The translations under genes were made by a program, and so were the position numbers. Source: Ochrobactrum teleogrylli (GTDB lineage: Bacteria > Pseudomonadota > Alphaproteobacteria > Rhizobiales > Rhizobiaceae). Taken from it: 64,000 nucleotides of DNA. Below are positions 9,050 to 19,005 of the stretch, in pieces; the first letter of the stretch is position 1, and the number at the start of each line of letters is the position of its first letter. The notes below the pieces were generated by a model, which was given only the letters and a program-made list of their open reading frames with translations, was not told where the DNA came from and ran no database searches. The stretch spans positions 124,001 to 188,000 of the forward strand of contig NZ_VEWL01000001.1 in the NCBI RefSeq assembly GCF_006376685.1, read 5' to 3'.

Positions 9050-10903
9050 ATGACTAAAGACGACGATAACAAGGGCGGCAAGCCGCCTCATGGCCGTAGT
9101 GGACGCCCCGAGGGTCGTTCGGGCGGACGCCCGGCTGGACGCGGCGGCGACCGCCCCGGCCGTGACAGCCGACCGCGCCGCGATGAAGGCGACCGGGATG
9201 ACGCGCGCCGCGCCGGTCCGCGCCGGGGTGCCCCGCGCGATGTGGAAACCGAAGAAGATACCAGCGAACGCATCGCCAAGCGTCTGGCGCGTGTCGGCAT
9301 CGCTTCGCGCCGCGAAGCGGAAACGATGATCGCCGCCGGGCGTATCGCGGTCAATGGCAAGGTGCTGGACAGCCCTGCGGTCAATGTGAAGCGTACCGAC
9401 GTCATCACCGTTGACGGCAAGCCGCTAAAACAGGCCGAGCGCACCCGCCTGTGGCTCTACCACAAGCCTGCGGGTCTCGTGACCACCAATCGCGATCCGG
9501 AAGGTCGCCCGACCGTGTTCGACGCTCTGCCAGCCGAAATGCCGCGCGTGCTGTCGGTTGGCCGTCTTGACATCAACACCGAAGGGCTTCTGCTGCTCAC
9601 CAATGATGGCGGGCTGTCGCGGGTTCTGGAACTGCCATCTACCGGCTGGCTGCGCCGCTATCGCGTGCGCGCCCATGGCAAGGTCACGCAGCCGCAGCTC
9701 GATGAATTGAAGAACGGTATCGCTGTCGATGGCGTGTTCTATGGCAGCATCGAAGCCGAGCTTGAGCGTGTTCAGGGCGCGAATGTCTGGATCAATATTG
9801 GTCTGCGCGAAGGCAAGAACCGGGAAGTGAAGAACATTCTTGGCGCGCTCGGTCTGACGGTCGGTCGCCTGATCCGCGTGTCCTTCGGCCCGTTCCAGCT
9901 TGGCGATCTTGAAGAAGGCGCTGTGCGCGAAATCAAGGGGCGCACGCTGCGCGATCAGCTGGGCGACAAGCTGATTGAAGATTCCGGTGCCGATTTCGAC
10001 GCGCCGATCTTCAACGAGTTCTCCAATGCCGCTGTGCAGGGCCGCACCCGTCGCGAGATGGAAGAAGCTCAACCGGAACAGGAAGGCGAAACCCGCCGCG
10101 CACCGCGTGAGCGCGAGTGGATTTCCAGCCGCCCGGAACGCCGTCGCGGACGTGAGGAAAAGACCGAAAAGGTCGAGCCGCGCCGTCGCGGCAACGCCAA
10201 TGTGTGGATGGCGCCCGGCGCACGTCCAAAGGGCGAGAAGGCCGCTGCCAAGCCTGCTCGCGTCGAACATCAGATGCCGCATCGCGGCGCGAAGTTCAGC
10301 GGCGACATGCAGGTGCGTCCGCGCCGTTCGGACGATGCGGAGCAAGGTCGCGAAGAGGGCGGCGAGCGCCGTTACAACAAGCGTCTGGAAGGCCAGCGTT
10401 CAAGCGGTCCGCGCGCTGGCGGCAAGCCGGGAGCGGAAGGTCGCTCTTACGGCCCTCGCGCCGAAGGCTCTCGTTTTGAAGGTGGTCGTGCGGAAACGCG
10501 CGAAAAGCGCGAGGATGGGCACAAGGAGCGTCGCCCCGGCAAGCGTGAGCGCGCTGAGCTGCGCGATGCAGCTTCCGGCGAGCGCTCGCAGGGCGGTTTT
10601 GAGGGTCGCAAGACGTTCAAGTCTGACAAGCCATATAAGTCCGACAAGCCGGGCGGTGCGCGCGGTGAGGGCCGTTTCGGCGGTTCCGATCGCGACACGC
10701 GTTCAGGCGCGCGCAGCGGTGGCGCTCCACGCGGTTTCAGCGACGGCCCGCGTCGCGGTCCTGAAGGTGGAAAGCCAGCTGGCAAATCGGGCGGCAAGCC
10801 TGGTGGACGCCCGGGTGGAAAGCCGACCGGTGGCAAGCCCACCGGCGGAAAACCAGGCGGCGGTGGCAGATCGGGAGGCGGCGGTGCGGATCGTCGGCGG
10901 TAA
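9050..10903 (+). CDS. rluB: RluB-type 23S rRNA pseudouridine synthase with long disordered tail
   Basis: A 617-residue protein. Residues 1-75 are a Gly/Arg/Asp-rich disordered head. An S4 RNA-binding domain follows ([18 protein letters not shown]), then an RsuA/RluB pseudouridine synthase core with the catalytic Asp in [17 protein letters not shown] (about residue 180). After about residue 325 the chain becomes a 290-residue Arg/Gly/Lys-rich tail ending in repeated GKPTGG/GKPGG units. RluB modifies U2605 of 23S rRNA; related RluE/RluF or RsuA activities cannot be excluded. GAGAGG lies 10 bases before the ATG at 9050. The 3' end overlaps the rsmD start by 20 bases, so translation is coupled. 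Confidence 0.85.
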   Translation: MTKDDDNKGGKPPHGRSGRPEGRSGGRPAGRGGDRPGRDSRPRRDEGDRDDARRAGPRRGAPRDVETEEDTSERIAKRLARVGIASRREAETMIAAGRIAVNGKVLDSPAVNVKRTDVITVDGKPLKQAERTRLWLYHKPAGLVTTNRDPEGRPTVFDALPAEMPRVLSVGRLDINTEGLLLLTNDGGLSRVLELPSTGWLRRYRVRAHGKVTQPQLDELKNGIAVDGVFYGSIEAELERVQGANVWINIGLREGKNREVKNILGALGLTVGRLIRVSFGPFQLGDLEEGAVREIKGRTLRDQLGDKLIEDSGADFDAPIFNEFSNAAVQGRTRREMEEAQPEQEGETRRAPREREWISSRPERRRGREEKTEKVEPRRRGNANVWMAPGARPKGEKAAAKPARVEHQMPHRGAKFSGDMQVRPRRSDDAEQGREEGGERRYNKRLEGQRSSGPRAGGKPGAEGRSYGPRAEGSRFEGGRAETREKREDGHKERRPGKRERAELRDAASGERSQGGFEGRKTFKSDKPYKSDKPGGARGEGRFGGSDRDTRSGARSGGAPRGFSDGPRRGPEGGKPAGKSGGKPGGRPGGKPTGGKPTGGKPGGGGRSGGGGADRRR

Positions 10904-11444
10904 GTTTCGCGGTCGCCCGCTTGTAACACCGTCCACCAACGCCATTCGCCCCACTACGGACCGCACGCGCGAGAGCCTGTTCAATGTTCTCGCGCACAGC
11001 TTTCCCGACAAGGTGGAAGGCGCGCGTGTGCTTGATCTCTTCGCAGGCACCGGCGCGCTTGGTCTTGAAGCCCTTTCGCGCGGCGCGCGATACGCGACCT
11101 TCGTGGAGGAATCCGCGGAGGGCCGGGGGCTGTTGCGCCAAAATGTCGAGGCGCTCGGCTTGCAGGGCCACACGAAGATTCTCCGCCGTGACGCCTGCCA
11201 GCTTGGCATTGTCGGCACGATGGAACCGTTCGATCTGATCTTCGCAGATCCACCTTATGGGCGGCGCATGGGCGAAAAAGCATTTTTATCGGCACTTCAG
11301 GGCGGCTGGCTTAATCCTGACGCACTTTTGGTGCTTGAAGAGGCTGCCGAAGCTTCGCTCGAGCTTGACGAACAATTTGTTGTGCTTGACGAGCGGAACT
11401 ATGGCGGCACAATCATTCGGCTCATCCAAATCAAAGCCGATTGA
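10884..11444 (+). CDS. rsmD: 16S rRNA (guanine966-N2)-methyltransferase
   Basis: A 186-residue SAM-dependent methyltransferase acting on G966 of 16S rRNA. It begins [13 protein letters not shown] with a GTG start; GGGAGG at 10873-10878 precedes the GTG by 5 bases. Motif I is [20 protein letters not shown] and the catalytic motif is FADPPYG, both diagnostic for RsmD. The start lies inside the end of the pseudouridine synthase gene in a different frame, an arrangement that ties two rRNA-modification genes together. The long open frame upstream in this phase is only a shadow of the Arg-rich tail. Confidence 0.95.
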   Translation: MRIVGGKFRGRPLVTPSTNAIRPTTDRTRESLFNVLAHSFPDKVEGARVLDLFAGTGALGLEALSRGARYATFVEESAEGRGLLRQNVEALGLQGHTKILRRDACQLGIVGTMEPFDLIFADPPYGRRMGEKAFLSALQGGWLNPDALLVLEEAAEASLELDEQFVVLDERNYGGTIIRLIQIKAD

Positions 11445-11519
11445 GATGATTTGCAGCGGTGTTTGCCGTCGCGTTCTTTTTGTGCGGCGACGGTGTCGCC
11501 GATATTGATTTGAAGCATG

Positions 11520-11540
11520 CCGCCCGGAAAGGTCGGGCGG
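11520..11540. repeat. Perfect inverted repeat in the M16 peptidase leader
   Basis: CCGCCCG and CGGGCGG form a 7-bp perfect stem around a 7-base loop, about 28 bases before the M16 start. There is no T-run. It could be an operator or a leader hairpin. Confidence 0.4.
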
Positions 11541-11568
11541 AAATGAAACCGATTGGAGATGTCGCTTG

Positions 11569-13122
11569 GTGAATAACACCTCCCTCCGACGCCTGTTTTT
11601 ATCGACCGCTCTTGGTTTCGCGCTGGCTTTGCCGCTCGCAACCGGCTCCGTTGAAGCTCAAAATCAACCCCCTGCCCAAACCGATGCCGCCGAGCCAGCG
11701 CCCGCGCCACAGGCGCAAGGCGATCAGGCTGATCAGGCGGCTCTGCCGGAAATCACCCAGTCGGATGGCGTCAGCAATTTCACCTTGCCCAATGGCCTGA
11801 AAGTCGTGGTCATTCCCGATCATCGCGCGCCGGTGGTGACGCAGATGATCTGGTATCATGTCGGATCGGCAGACGAAGTGCCGGGCGTTTCCGGCATTGC
11901 GCATTTTCTTGAACATCTGATGTTCAAGGGTACGAAAACCCATCCGGCAGGGGAATTTTCGGCCAAGGTCGCGTCGATCGGCGGCGAAGAAAACGCGTTC
12001 ACCTCCTATGATTACACAGCCTATTATCAGCGGGTTTCGCCGGAAGCGCTGGAAATGATCATGGATTTCGAGTCGGACCGGATGGAAAATCTGGTGCTGA
12101 ACGATGAAGCCGTGACGACCGAGCGCGAAGTCATTCTGGAAGAACGCCGCATGCGCGTCGATTCCACCCCGGCGGCCATGCTCAATGAAAACACCGATGC
12201 GGTGCTGTTCTATAACCACCCCTACCGCAAGCCGGTGATCGGCTGGCGGCAGGAAATGGAAAAGCTGAGCCTCAAGAACGCCATCGATTTCTATCAGCAA
12301 TATTACACGCCGAACAATGCCACGCTGGTCATCGCCGGTGACGTGACGCCGGAACGCGTGCGTGAATTGACGCTCAAGACCTGGGCCCGCGTACCGAAGC
12401 GCGCTGAAGTTCTGCCGCGCGACCGCCCGCAGGAGCCTGAAAAACATGCCGCACGCGTGGTGACGCTGCATGATGCGCGCATCAGCACGCCTTCCTTCCG
12501 CATGTCATGGCTGGTTCCTTCCTATGCCAATGAAAAGCGTTTTCCCGGTGTGAAGCCGGGTGATGCGCCGGCGCTCGATCTCTTGAGCGAAATTCTCGGC
12601 GGCTCGACCCGTTCGCGCCTTTATCAGACGCTGATCGTCAAAAACGGCATCGCGGCCAACACGGGCGCAGCCTATGGCGGTGATGCGCTGGATGACGGCA
12701 CGTTCTCGGTCTATGGCTCACCGCGCGACGGCGCAACGCTGGGCGAGGTCGAGAAGGCGGTGGAAGCCGAGCTTGCGCGCATCGTCAAGGACGGCGTGAC
12801 CCAGACCGAACTGGATCAGGCGCGCAATCGCTTCCTGAAGGCGGTTATTTTCGCGCGTGACAGTCAGGCCGGTATGGCGCGGATTTATGGTTCGACGCTT
12901 TCTGTTGGCCAGTCCGTGGACGATATCCAGAAATGGCCAGACCTTATCAAATCCGTGACGGTGGATCAGATTCGTGATGTGGCCGAGCGGTATCTCGTCA
13001 AGGACCAGTCGGTGACCAGCTACCTCCTGCCACCCGATGCCGAACCGGAAAATGCCCGTGAGAACCCCAACGCGCCCGCAAGCGGTGCCAGCGGCAATGG
13101 TGCAGAGGGAGCGATCCAATGA
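11569..13122 (+). CDS. M16 family zinc metallopeptidase (catalytic subunit)
   Basis: A roughly 517-residue exported peptidase. The N-terminus has a signal peptide (LRRLFLSTALGFALALPLA...VEAQ) and a Pro/Ala/Gln-rich linker. The inverted zinc motif HFLEH is present in GIAHFLEHLMFKGTKTHPAG, with the distal Glu in the following helix, so this subunit should be active. Family members degrade peptides or process proteins. GGAGAT at 11555-11560 is 8 bases before the GTG at 11569; a TTG at 11566 is an alternative. Its last four bases overlap the start of a second M16 gene (ATGA), giving a coupled pair. Confidence 0.9.
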   Translation: MNNTSLRRLFLSTALGFALALPLATGSVEAQNQPPAQTDAAEPAPAPQAQGDQADQAALPEITQSDGVSNFTLPNGLKVVVIPDHRAPVVTQMIWYHVGSADEVPGVSGIAHFLEHLMFKGTKTHPAGEFSAKVASIGGEENAFTSYDYTAYYQRVSPEALEMIMDFESDRMENLVLNDEAVTTEREVILEERRMRVDSTPAAMLNENTDAVLFYNHPYRKPVIGWRQEMEKLSLKNAIDFYQQYYTPNNATLVIAGDVTPERVRELTLKTWARVPKRAEVLPRDRPQEPEKHAARVVTLHDARISTPSFRMSWLVPSYANEKRFPGVKPGDAPALDLLSEILGGSTRSRLYQTLIVKNGIAANTGAAYGGDALDDGTFSVYGSPRDGATLGEVEKAVEAELARIVKDGVTQTELDQARNRFLKAVIFARDSQAGMARIYGSTLSVGQSVDDIQKWPDLIKSVTVDQIRDVAERYLVKDQSVTSYLLPPDAEPENARENPNAPASGASGNGAEGAIQ

Positions 13123-14471
13123 AGACCATAATCATGCTGAACTTCAAACGCGTCTTTGCTTCTCGCGCTCGCTCGTTCGCAAGCGTTCTGGTCGCATCCA
13201 TGACGCTTCTCGTGATTTGCGCATTGCCTGCGCGCGCCATCGAAATTCAGGAAGTCGTCTCGCCGAAGGGCATTCATGCCTGGCTGGTGGAGGACAGTTC
13301 GGTGCCACTGGTATCCATGCGCTTCTCGTTCAAGGGCGGCACGTCGCAGGACCCCGCAGGCAAGGAAGGCCTCGCCAATCTGATGACTGGCCTGTTCGAT
13401 GAAGGCGCTGGCGATCTCGATTCCGATGCGTTTCAGGAACGGATCGATAATCTTGGCGCCGAAATGAGCTTCACCGCCACGCAGGACGCCGTTTCCGGCG
13501 GCGTTCGCATGCTGGCGGAAAATCGCGATGCGGTGATGGACCTCGTGGCGCTGGCGGTCAACAAGCCGCGCTTCGACCAGCCCGCCATTGATCGCATTCG
13601 CAGTCAGGTCGTGGCCAGCATCGAGGCTTCACAGCGCAGCCCCGGCACCATTGCCGCTCGCCGTTTCGCGGAAGTGCTTTATGGCAACCATCCCTATGCG
13701 CGTCCCGACGAAGGTACGGCGAAATCGCTCCAGACGATCACCCGCGACGATCTGGTGACGTTCCATCGCAAGAATTTCGCCCGCGACCGGCTGACCATCG
13801 GTGTGGTCGGCGCGATCAATGCCAAGGACCTTGGCGTGATGCTCGACAAGGTGTTCGGCGATCTGCCCGCAGCGGCTGAGCTTGTGCCGGTGCCTGACGT
13901 CAAGCTGGCGCTCGGCACCACTACCAGCCTCTCCTTCGATGTGCCGCAGACGTCGATCCGGTTTGTCTATCCGGCAATCCCGCGCAAAGACCCGGACTTC
14001 TTCGCGGCCTATCTGATGAACCACATTCTGGGCGGCGGCTTCACCTCGCGGCTTTATGCCGAAGTGCGTGAAAAGCGCGGTCTCGCCTATTCGGTTTCGT
14101 CGCAGCTGGTGTTGCATGACCATGTCACGGCCTTGGTGATCTCCACCGCGACACGCCCGGAAAAGGCACAGGATTCGCTCAAGATCATTCGCGAGCAGGT
14201 GGCAGCCATGGCGAGCGACGGTCCGACGGAAGCCGAACTTGCCGCCGCGAAAAGCTTCCTCAAGGGGTCTTACGCGGTGAACAATCTTGATTCTTCGGGC
14301 GCGATTGCCGAAACACTGGTCAGCTTGCAGGATGCGGGACTGCCGCGCGATTATATCGACAAGCGCTCGGCGCTTATCGAGGCGGTGACGCTCGATCAGA
14401 TCAAGGCTATTGCCAAGAAGCTGCTCGATGCCGAACCGGCAATACTGATTTACGGACCTGCTAAGAGTTGA
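13119..14471 (+). CDS. M16 family peptidase, non-catalytic partner
   Basis: A 450-residue M16 homologue with a signal sequence ending near LPARA. Where the catalytic subunit has HxxEH, this protein has DPAGKEGLANLMTGLF, so both zinc histidines and the Glu are absent. It keeps the Gly-rich and Arg/Tyr region (EVREKRGLAYSVSS) that M16 beta-type partners use in substrate binding. The ATG overlaps the stop of the upstream M16 gene, which fits an obligate heterodimer like the alpha/beta mitochondrial processing peptidase arrangement. It is followed directly by a long palindromic repeat. Confidence 0.9.
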   Translation: MKTIIMLNFKRVFASRARSFASVLVASMTLLVICALPARAIEIQEVVSPKGIHAWLVEDSSVPLVSMRFSFKGGTSQDPAGKEGLANLMTGLFDEGAGDLDSDAFQERIDNLGAEMSFTATQDAVSGGVRMLAENRDAVMDLVALAVNKPRFDQPAIDRIRSQVVASIEASQRSPGTIAARRFAEVLYGNHPYARPDEGTAKSLQTITRDDLVTFHRKNFARDRLTIGVVGAINAKDLGVMLDKVFGDLPAAAELVPVPDVKLALGTTTSLSFDVPQTSIRFVYPAIPRKDPDFFAAYLMNHILGGGFTSRLYAEVREKRGLAYSVSSQLVLHDHVTALVISTATRPEKAQDSLKIIREQVAAMASDGPTEAELAAAKSFLKGSYAVNNLDSSGAIAETLVSLQDAGLPRDYIDKRSALIEAVTLDQIKAIAKKLLDAEPAILIYGPAKS

Positions 14472-14663
14472 GGCTCTGCGATATTCGGGCAATGGCGGCC
14501 TGCAAATGGCGTGGTTTGAGTTTATGCGCATGATCTCATCCGAAAAGTCTGCAACTTTTCGGGATCATACGACTTCCGGTGCTCATGTACTTTAAGTACA
14601 CTCCGCTTCGGTTCTCAAACCCCACCATTTTCGGCTCCCCATAGCCCGAATCTCACCAGAGCC
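14472..14663. repeat. Long mosaic palindromic intergenic repeat (copy A)
   Basis: A nested palindrome begins at the base after the M16 stop codon. The outer arms are GGCTCTG (14472-14478) and CAGAGCC (14657-14663). A second pair is CAAATGGCGTGGTTTGAG (14503-14520) against CTCAAACCCCACCATTTT (14614-14631). An internal palindrome pairs CCGAAAAGT (14540-14548) with ACTTTTCGG (14554-14562), flanked by ATGATC and GATCAT. GTACTT-T-AAGTAC lies at 14587-14599. The half from about 14573 to 14635 is clearly similar to copy B near 45.3 kb. Such palindromic mosaics are known between genes in Rhizobiales (RIME and Bru-RS elements); I cannot confirm the class. Confidence 0.75.
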
Positions 14664-14704
14664 TTGGGCGCCTAAAAACCGAAGATTCCTCTCAAGGGGA
14701 TAGA

Positions 14705-15571
14705 GTGTTGGATAACGCCATGCCGTCATCGCCCCGCATTGCCGTCGCTTTCGGCGGCGGCGGCGCGCGCGGCATTGCGCATCTGCATATCATCGAAACG
14801 CTGGACGAGCTGGGCATCAGGCCCGTGGCCATCGCTGGCTCATCCATCGGATCGATTGTCGGCGCGGGCATGGCGAACGGCATGCGCGGCACGGAAATAC
14901 ACGACTATATGGCGGCGATCTTCAATCGCCGTTCGGAAGTTGCGCGCCGCATGTGGCAGACGCGTCCATCCCGCTGGGTTGAACTGCTGAAAGGCGGCTT
15001 TCGCGTCAGCCAGTTCAACATCGAGAAAATTATCGATGCCTTTCTTCCGGCATCGCTGCCCGCCAATGTGGAAGATCTCAAGATTCCCATGAGCATCACG
15101 GCGGCGGACTTCCACGCCGCCAAGGAGGTTCAGATTGTCGATGGGGATTTGCGTTCCGCTATTGCGGCTTCCTGCGCCATTCCGCCGGTTTTCGCGCCGG
15201 TGCGCCGCAATGGCCGCATTCTTGTCGATGGCGGTCTCTTCAATCCGGTGCCGTTCGATCTTCTGTTCGACAAGGCCGATATCGTCATCGGCATTGATGT
15301 CGTTGGGGCGCCGCCCGGTGATGACGACTATATGCCGACGACATTCGAAGCGGTCATCGGCGGTAATCAGCTGACCATGTGTTCGATCATCGAGAACAAA
15401 TTCCGCATTCGCCCGCCGCATATTTTTCTGCGACCGGATGTCGGCCGCATCGGGCTGCTCGATTTCCTGAAATTCGATCAGATTCTCGACCAGAGCGCCG
15501 GGGTTCGCGAGGAACTGAAACAGGCCCTCGACCGCATTATCGAGGGCGATAATCTTCCGACGCTGTCCTAG
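14705..15571 (+). CDS. Patatin-like phospholipase (RssA/NTE type)
   Basis: A 288-residue serine hydrolase. The oxyanion-hole motif is AFGGGGARG (about residues 15-23), the nucleophile Ser is in GSSIGS (about 47-52) and the dyad Asp is in the DGG of ILVDGGLFNPVPF (about 177). These are the hallmarks of bacterial patatin-like acyl hydrolases, which cleave phospholipid or lysophospholipid acyl chains. There is no signal peptide, so it is likely cytoplasmic or membrane-associated. AGGGGA at 14695-14700 is close to GTG 14705 and well spaced for TTG 14708; ATG 14720 is too far. It converges on the antiporter gene with 8 bases between the stops. Confidence 0.88.
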   Translation: MLDNAMPSSPRIAVAFGGGGARGIAHLHIIETLDELGIRPVAIAGSSIGSIVGAGMANGMRGTEIHDYMAAIFNRRSEVARRMWQTRPSRWVELLKGGFRVSQFNIEKIIDAFLPASLPANVEDLKIPMSITAADFHAAKEVQIVDGDLRSAIAASCAIPPVFAPVRRNGRILVDGGLFNPVPFDLLFDKADIVIGIDVVGAPPGDDDYMPTTFEAVIGGNQLTMCSIIENKFRIRPPHIFLRPDVGRIGLLDFLKFDQILDQSAGVREELKQALDRIIEGDNLPTLS

Positions 15572-15579
15572 CTCCCGCT

Positions 15580-17424
15580 TTATTCGGCGGGAATTGCATC
15601 TTCCATCGTATCGTCATTGGCGGCAGGCGAAGGCGCATCCACCGTCTTGTCTATGCGCTGGCCTTCACGCGTCGGCTTGACCAGAGGTTCAGGCGTAACG
15701 GGCTTGTTGAACAGCAAATGCCGCCCGGCCATGATGCCTTCCGACGCCTGAACATGCAGCCGGTCCTCGTCGCGCTGGCGCACATCCTCGCGGATGGCAT
15801 AGGCGTTGTTCTCGGCCATGCCGAGACCTTCCAGCGTGCGCTGCCCAAAAAGCAGACCGGATTCGAAAGTTTCGCGCAACTCGTATTCCACGCCCTGCGC
15901 CCGCAACTGCAACGTATGCTCGCGGTCATAGGAGCGTACGAACAGGCGCACATCCGGATAATCCGACTGGATCAGGCTGACGATATGGTTGGTCGTTTCC
16001 TTATTGTGTGTGCACACCGCGACGATCTTGGCCTTGCGGATACCGGAAGCTTCCAGCACATCCTTGCGGGTGCCATCGCCGAAATAGATGCGGAAACCGA
16101 ACTTGCCTGCTGCGCGTACGCGGTTGGGCGATTTGTCGATCACCGTCACGTCGATACCGCCAGCCAGCAGGATCTGCGATGCGATCTGGCCATAACGCGA
16201 GAAGCCGATCATCAACACGTCGGAACCGGCGCCTTCGAAATCCTCTTCGATTTCATCGACGGGCTTGTCCTTGATGAGAAGCTTCGAACCGATGGCCACC
16301 GAAAGCGGGGTCAGCGCCATGGACACGGTGACAGCCGCCACCAGTTCAGAGCCAAGCGCGCTGGAGATGATCGCCGCAGCCGAAGCAGCGGAGAACAAAA
16401 CGAAGGCAAACTCGCCGCCCTGCGGCAGCAGGAAAGCGATGCGCACGGCGTCGTTATGGCTGGAGCGGAAGATGCGGCACAGAACATAGATGACGGCGAT
16501 CTTTGCGACCATGAACACCGGCACGGCCAGAAGGATCGTCTTCCAATATTCCAGAATTACGCTGAGATTGAGCGACAGGCCCACCGCGACGAAGAACAGG
16601 CCGAGGAAAATACCGCGGAACGGTTCGATGTCGGCTTCCAGTTCGTGACGATAGGAGGATTCCGCCAGCAATACGCCAGCGATGAATGCGCCCATCGCCA
16701 TCGACAGACCGGCGGCCTGCAACAGTCCCGCCGAACCCAGCACGACGAAGAGCGCGGCGGCAATCATAACCTCGCGCGCGCCGGTATTGGCGATGATGCG
16801 GAACATCGGGTTGATCAGATAGCGCCCGGCAATGACGAGCGCGGCGATGGCCGCAACCGCCGTTGCCAGATGAAAGCCCGCGCTTGCCTGCGAGGGTTCA
16901 TTCGGCGAGAGGGCCGGAATGATCGCCAGAATTGGAACGATGGCGAGGTCCTGAAACAACAGGATCGCGAAAGCGCGCTGCCCATGCTTCTGGTTGGTCT
17001 CGGCGCGATCCTCCAGCACCTGCATGGCGAAGGCCGTCGAGGAAAGGGCAAGACCGAAGCCGATGATGATCGCGGCCTCCGGGTTGAGGCCAGCCAGATA
17101 AATCCCGAGCGCGGTGAGAACCGCGCCACATAGCAGAACCTGTGCCGCGCCAAGCCCGAAGATGGCGTGGCGCAGCGCCCAGAGCCGCGACGGCTTCAGT
17201 TCGAGGCCGATGATGAACAGCAGGAAAACCACGCCAAGCTCGGAAAAGTGCAGGAATTCCTCGCCATCGGCGATGAGGCGCGCGACGGGGCCAATCGTGA
17301 TGCCAGCGGCCAGATAGCCCAGCACTGTGCCAAGCCCCAGACGCTTGAACAGCGGCGCGGCGATGATGGCGCCGCCAAGGATCATCAGGGCCTGTAGGTA
17401 GAGATTTCCACCGGTCGGAATCAT
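15580..17424 (-). CDS. Kef-type monovalent cation:proton antiporter with TrkA-N domain
   Basis: A 614-residue CPA2-family inner-membrane antiporter. The N-terminal 390 residues form about 12 membrane segments with the family motif HFSELGVVFLLFIIGLEL and the ion-binding region around FGLALSSTAFAMQVL. A cytosolic TrkA-N/RCK domain follows (VLMIGFSRYGQIASQI, Gly-rich nucleotide loop at about residues 415-430). Kef systems export K+ in exchange for H+ and are often gated by glutathione adducts; KefB and KefC cannot be told apart here. The ATG at 17424 begins right before the first membrane segment. It is divergent from pmbA. Confidence 0.9.
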   Translation of the reverse strand: MIPTGGNLYLQALMILGGAIIAAPLFKRLGLGTVLGYLAAGITIGPVARLIADGEEFLHFSELGVVFLLFIIGLELKPSRLWALRHAIFGLGAAQVLLCGAVLTALGIYLAGLNPEAAIIIGFGLALSSTAFAMQVLEDRAETNQKHGQRAFAILLFQDLAIVPILAIIPALSPNEPSQASAGFHLATAVAAIAALVIAGRYLINPMFRIIANTGAREVMIAAALFVVLGSAGLLQAAGLSMAMGAFIAGVLLAESSYRHELEADIEPFRGIFLGLFFVAVGLSLNLSVILEYWKTILLAVPVFMVAKIAVIYVLCRIFRSSHNDAVRIAFLLPQGGEFAFVLFSAASAAAIISSALGSELVAAVTVSMALTPLSVAIGSKLLIKDKPVDEIEEDFEGAGSDVLMIGFSRYGQIASQILLAGGIDVTVIDKSPNRVRAAGKFGFRIYFGDGTRKDVLEASGIRKAKIVAVCTHNKETTNHIVSLIQSDYPDVRLFVRSYDREHTLQLRAQGVEYELRETFESGLLFGQRTLEGLGMAENNAYAIREDVRQRDEDRLHVQASEGIMAGRHLLFNKPVTPEPLVKPTREGQRIDKTVDAPSPAANDDTMEDAIPAE

Positions 17425-17661
17425 GCTGTGCGCTCTTGTGGTTCGGAGACGGACGGGTCTCGCGACGTGAGGATTTGGAGAAATGTGGACGGGCTTGCCT
17501 TGATGCCCCCCGATTTCGGCAATATAGAAGCAAGATATGGCTGCAATCAGCCCAATGTCGACCAAATTGACGATATTTTTTTAGCAAGTCCCGGTCACGA
17601 CCCGTTGCACAATGCAATGTCCGGTCAGGCGGAGGCGAGCTTGCCAAAGCGGGATTATGCA

Positions 17662-19005
17662 ATGATTTCAGATAATTCAGCGGAAAAGCTGGTCGAGCGC
17701 GCGGCCCAGTTGGTGAAGGCTGCCGAACGTGCTGGCGCCGATCATGCCGATGCCGTGGTGATGCGCGCCCGCTCTGTCAGCGTCTCGGTAAGGCTTGGCA
17801 AGGTTGAGGGAACCGAATCGTCGGAGAGCGACGATTTTGCGCTGCGCGTTTTTGTCGGTCGGCGGATCGCCAGCGTTTCGGCCAATGCGGGTGCCGATCC
17901 GGACCGTCTGGCGGAGCGCGCCGTCGCCATGGCGCGTGTTGCGCCGGAAGATCCCTATGAAGCGCTTGCCGATCCGGCGCTGCTGGTGAAGTCGCCGCGC
18001 GATCTCGATCTTTACGACACGACCGAAATCGACACCGACCGTCTGACGCAGGATGCGCTGGCGACGGAAGCAGCAGCGCTTGAAGTCAAAGGCGTGACCA
18101 ATTCCGGCGGCGCGGGCGCATCGCGCAGCCTCGGCGGGCTGGTGCTTGTCACCTCCACCGGCTTTGCTGGCCATTATGCCGCCACGCGCTTCGGTCGCTC
18201 GGTTTCGGCCATTGCGGGCGAAGGCACCAGGATGGAGCGCGATTATGATTTCAGTTCGCGGCTGCATTTCGCCGATCTCGATACGCCGGACGCTATCGGT
18301 CGTCGTGCCGGTGAGCGCGCAGTGCGCAGGCTTGGCGCGCGACAGGCGAAGACCGGCCCGGTCACGGTAGTCTTTGATCCGCGCCTCGCACGCGGTATTG
18401 CCGGGCATTTGGCCAGCGCCATTAATGGCGCGTCGGTTGCGCGCAAGACGAGCTTTCTGCGCGACAGCCTGGGTAAGCAGATATTGAAGCAGGGCATCAA
18501 CGTCACCGATAATCCGCTGCGCATGCGCGGCTCGTCGTCCCGTCCGTTCGACGGTGAAGGCATTGAGGGCCAGCCGCTGACCATGATTGAGGATGGCGTG
18601 CTGCAACACTGGCTGCTGTCCGGTTCCAGCGCCCGCGAACTGGGCCAGACGGGCAACGGACGCGGCGTGCGCTCGGGGTCCGGTGTTTCACCTGCCTCGA
18701 CCAATTTTGCCATCGAGCCGGGCACGCAGTCGCCGGAAGACCTTATCCGCGCTGTCGGCACGGGCTTTTATGTGACAGAAGTGTTCGGGCAGGGCGTCGA
18801 TATGATCACCGGCCAATATAGTCGTGGCGCTTCCGGTTTCTGGATCGAAAATGGCGAGCTGGCCTATCCGGTCAGCGAAGTCACCATCGCGTCGAACCTC
18901 AAGGACATGTTCCTCAATCTGACACCTGCATCGGATATCGACCGCAATTTCGGGATGACCGCGCCTACCCTCGTGATCGAAGGCATGACCCTTGCCGGAA
19001 ACTGA
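17662..19005 (+). CDS. pmbA: TldD/PmbA family metallopeptidase subunit
   Basis: A roughly 447-residue PmbA (TldE) homologue. In other bacteria TldD/PmbA form a heterodimeric zinc protease that matures microcin B17 and degrades small peptides such as CcdA. The body carries the family signatures GRSVSAIAGEGTRMERDYDFS, the conserved central block with ARGIAGHLASAINGASVARK, and the C-terminal EGxxxxPVSEVTIASNL-like strand. PmbA lacks the HExxxH zinc site of TldD, and none is seen. The start is uncertain: ATG 17662 gives a typical length, but GGAGG at 17631-17635 points to a TTG at 17641, and ATG 17617 is also in frame. Its stop overlaps the next gene. Confidence 0.88.
   Translation: MISDNSAEKLVERAAQLVKAAERAGADHADAVVMRARSVSVSVRLGKVEGTESSESDDFALRVFVGRRIASVSANAGADPDRLAERAVAMARVAPEDPYEALADPALLVKSPRDLDLYDTTEIDTDRLTQDALATEAAALEVKGVTNSGGAGASRSLGGLVLVTSTGFAGHYAATRFGRSVSAIAGEGTRMERDYDFSSRLHFADLDTPDAIGRRAGERAVRRLGARQAKTGPVTVVFDPRLARGIAGHLASAINGASVARKTSFLRDSLGKQILKQGINVTDNPLRMRGSSSRPFDGEGIEGQPLTMIEDGVLQHWLLSGSSARELGQTGNGRGVRSGSGVSPASTNFAIEPGTQSPEDLIRAVGTGFYVTEVFGQGVDMITGQYSRGASGFWIENGELAYPVSEVTIASNLKDMFLNLTPASDIDRNFGMTAPTLVIEGMTLAGN

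Noticed and set aside
10780-10880. Short tandem repeats in the DNA of the pseudouridine synthase tail taken as a CRISPR or minisatellite
   Set aside because: The repeats are in-frame GGCAAGCC/GGTGGA codon runs for Gly/Lys/Pro and do not have spacers of even length.
15718-17133. A 471-codon open frame on the plus strand
   Set aside because: It lies antisense to the Kef-type antiporter gene, whose membrane segments and TrkA-N motif are clear; the frame encodes a low-complexity shadow.
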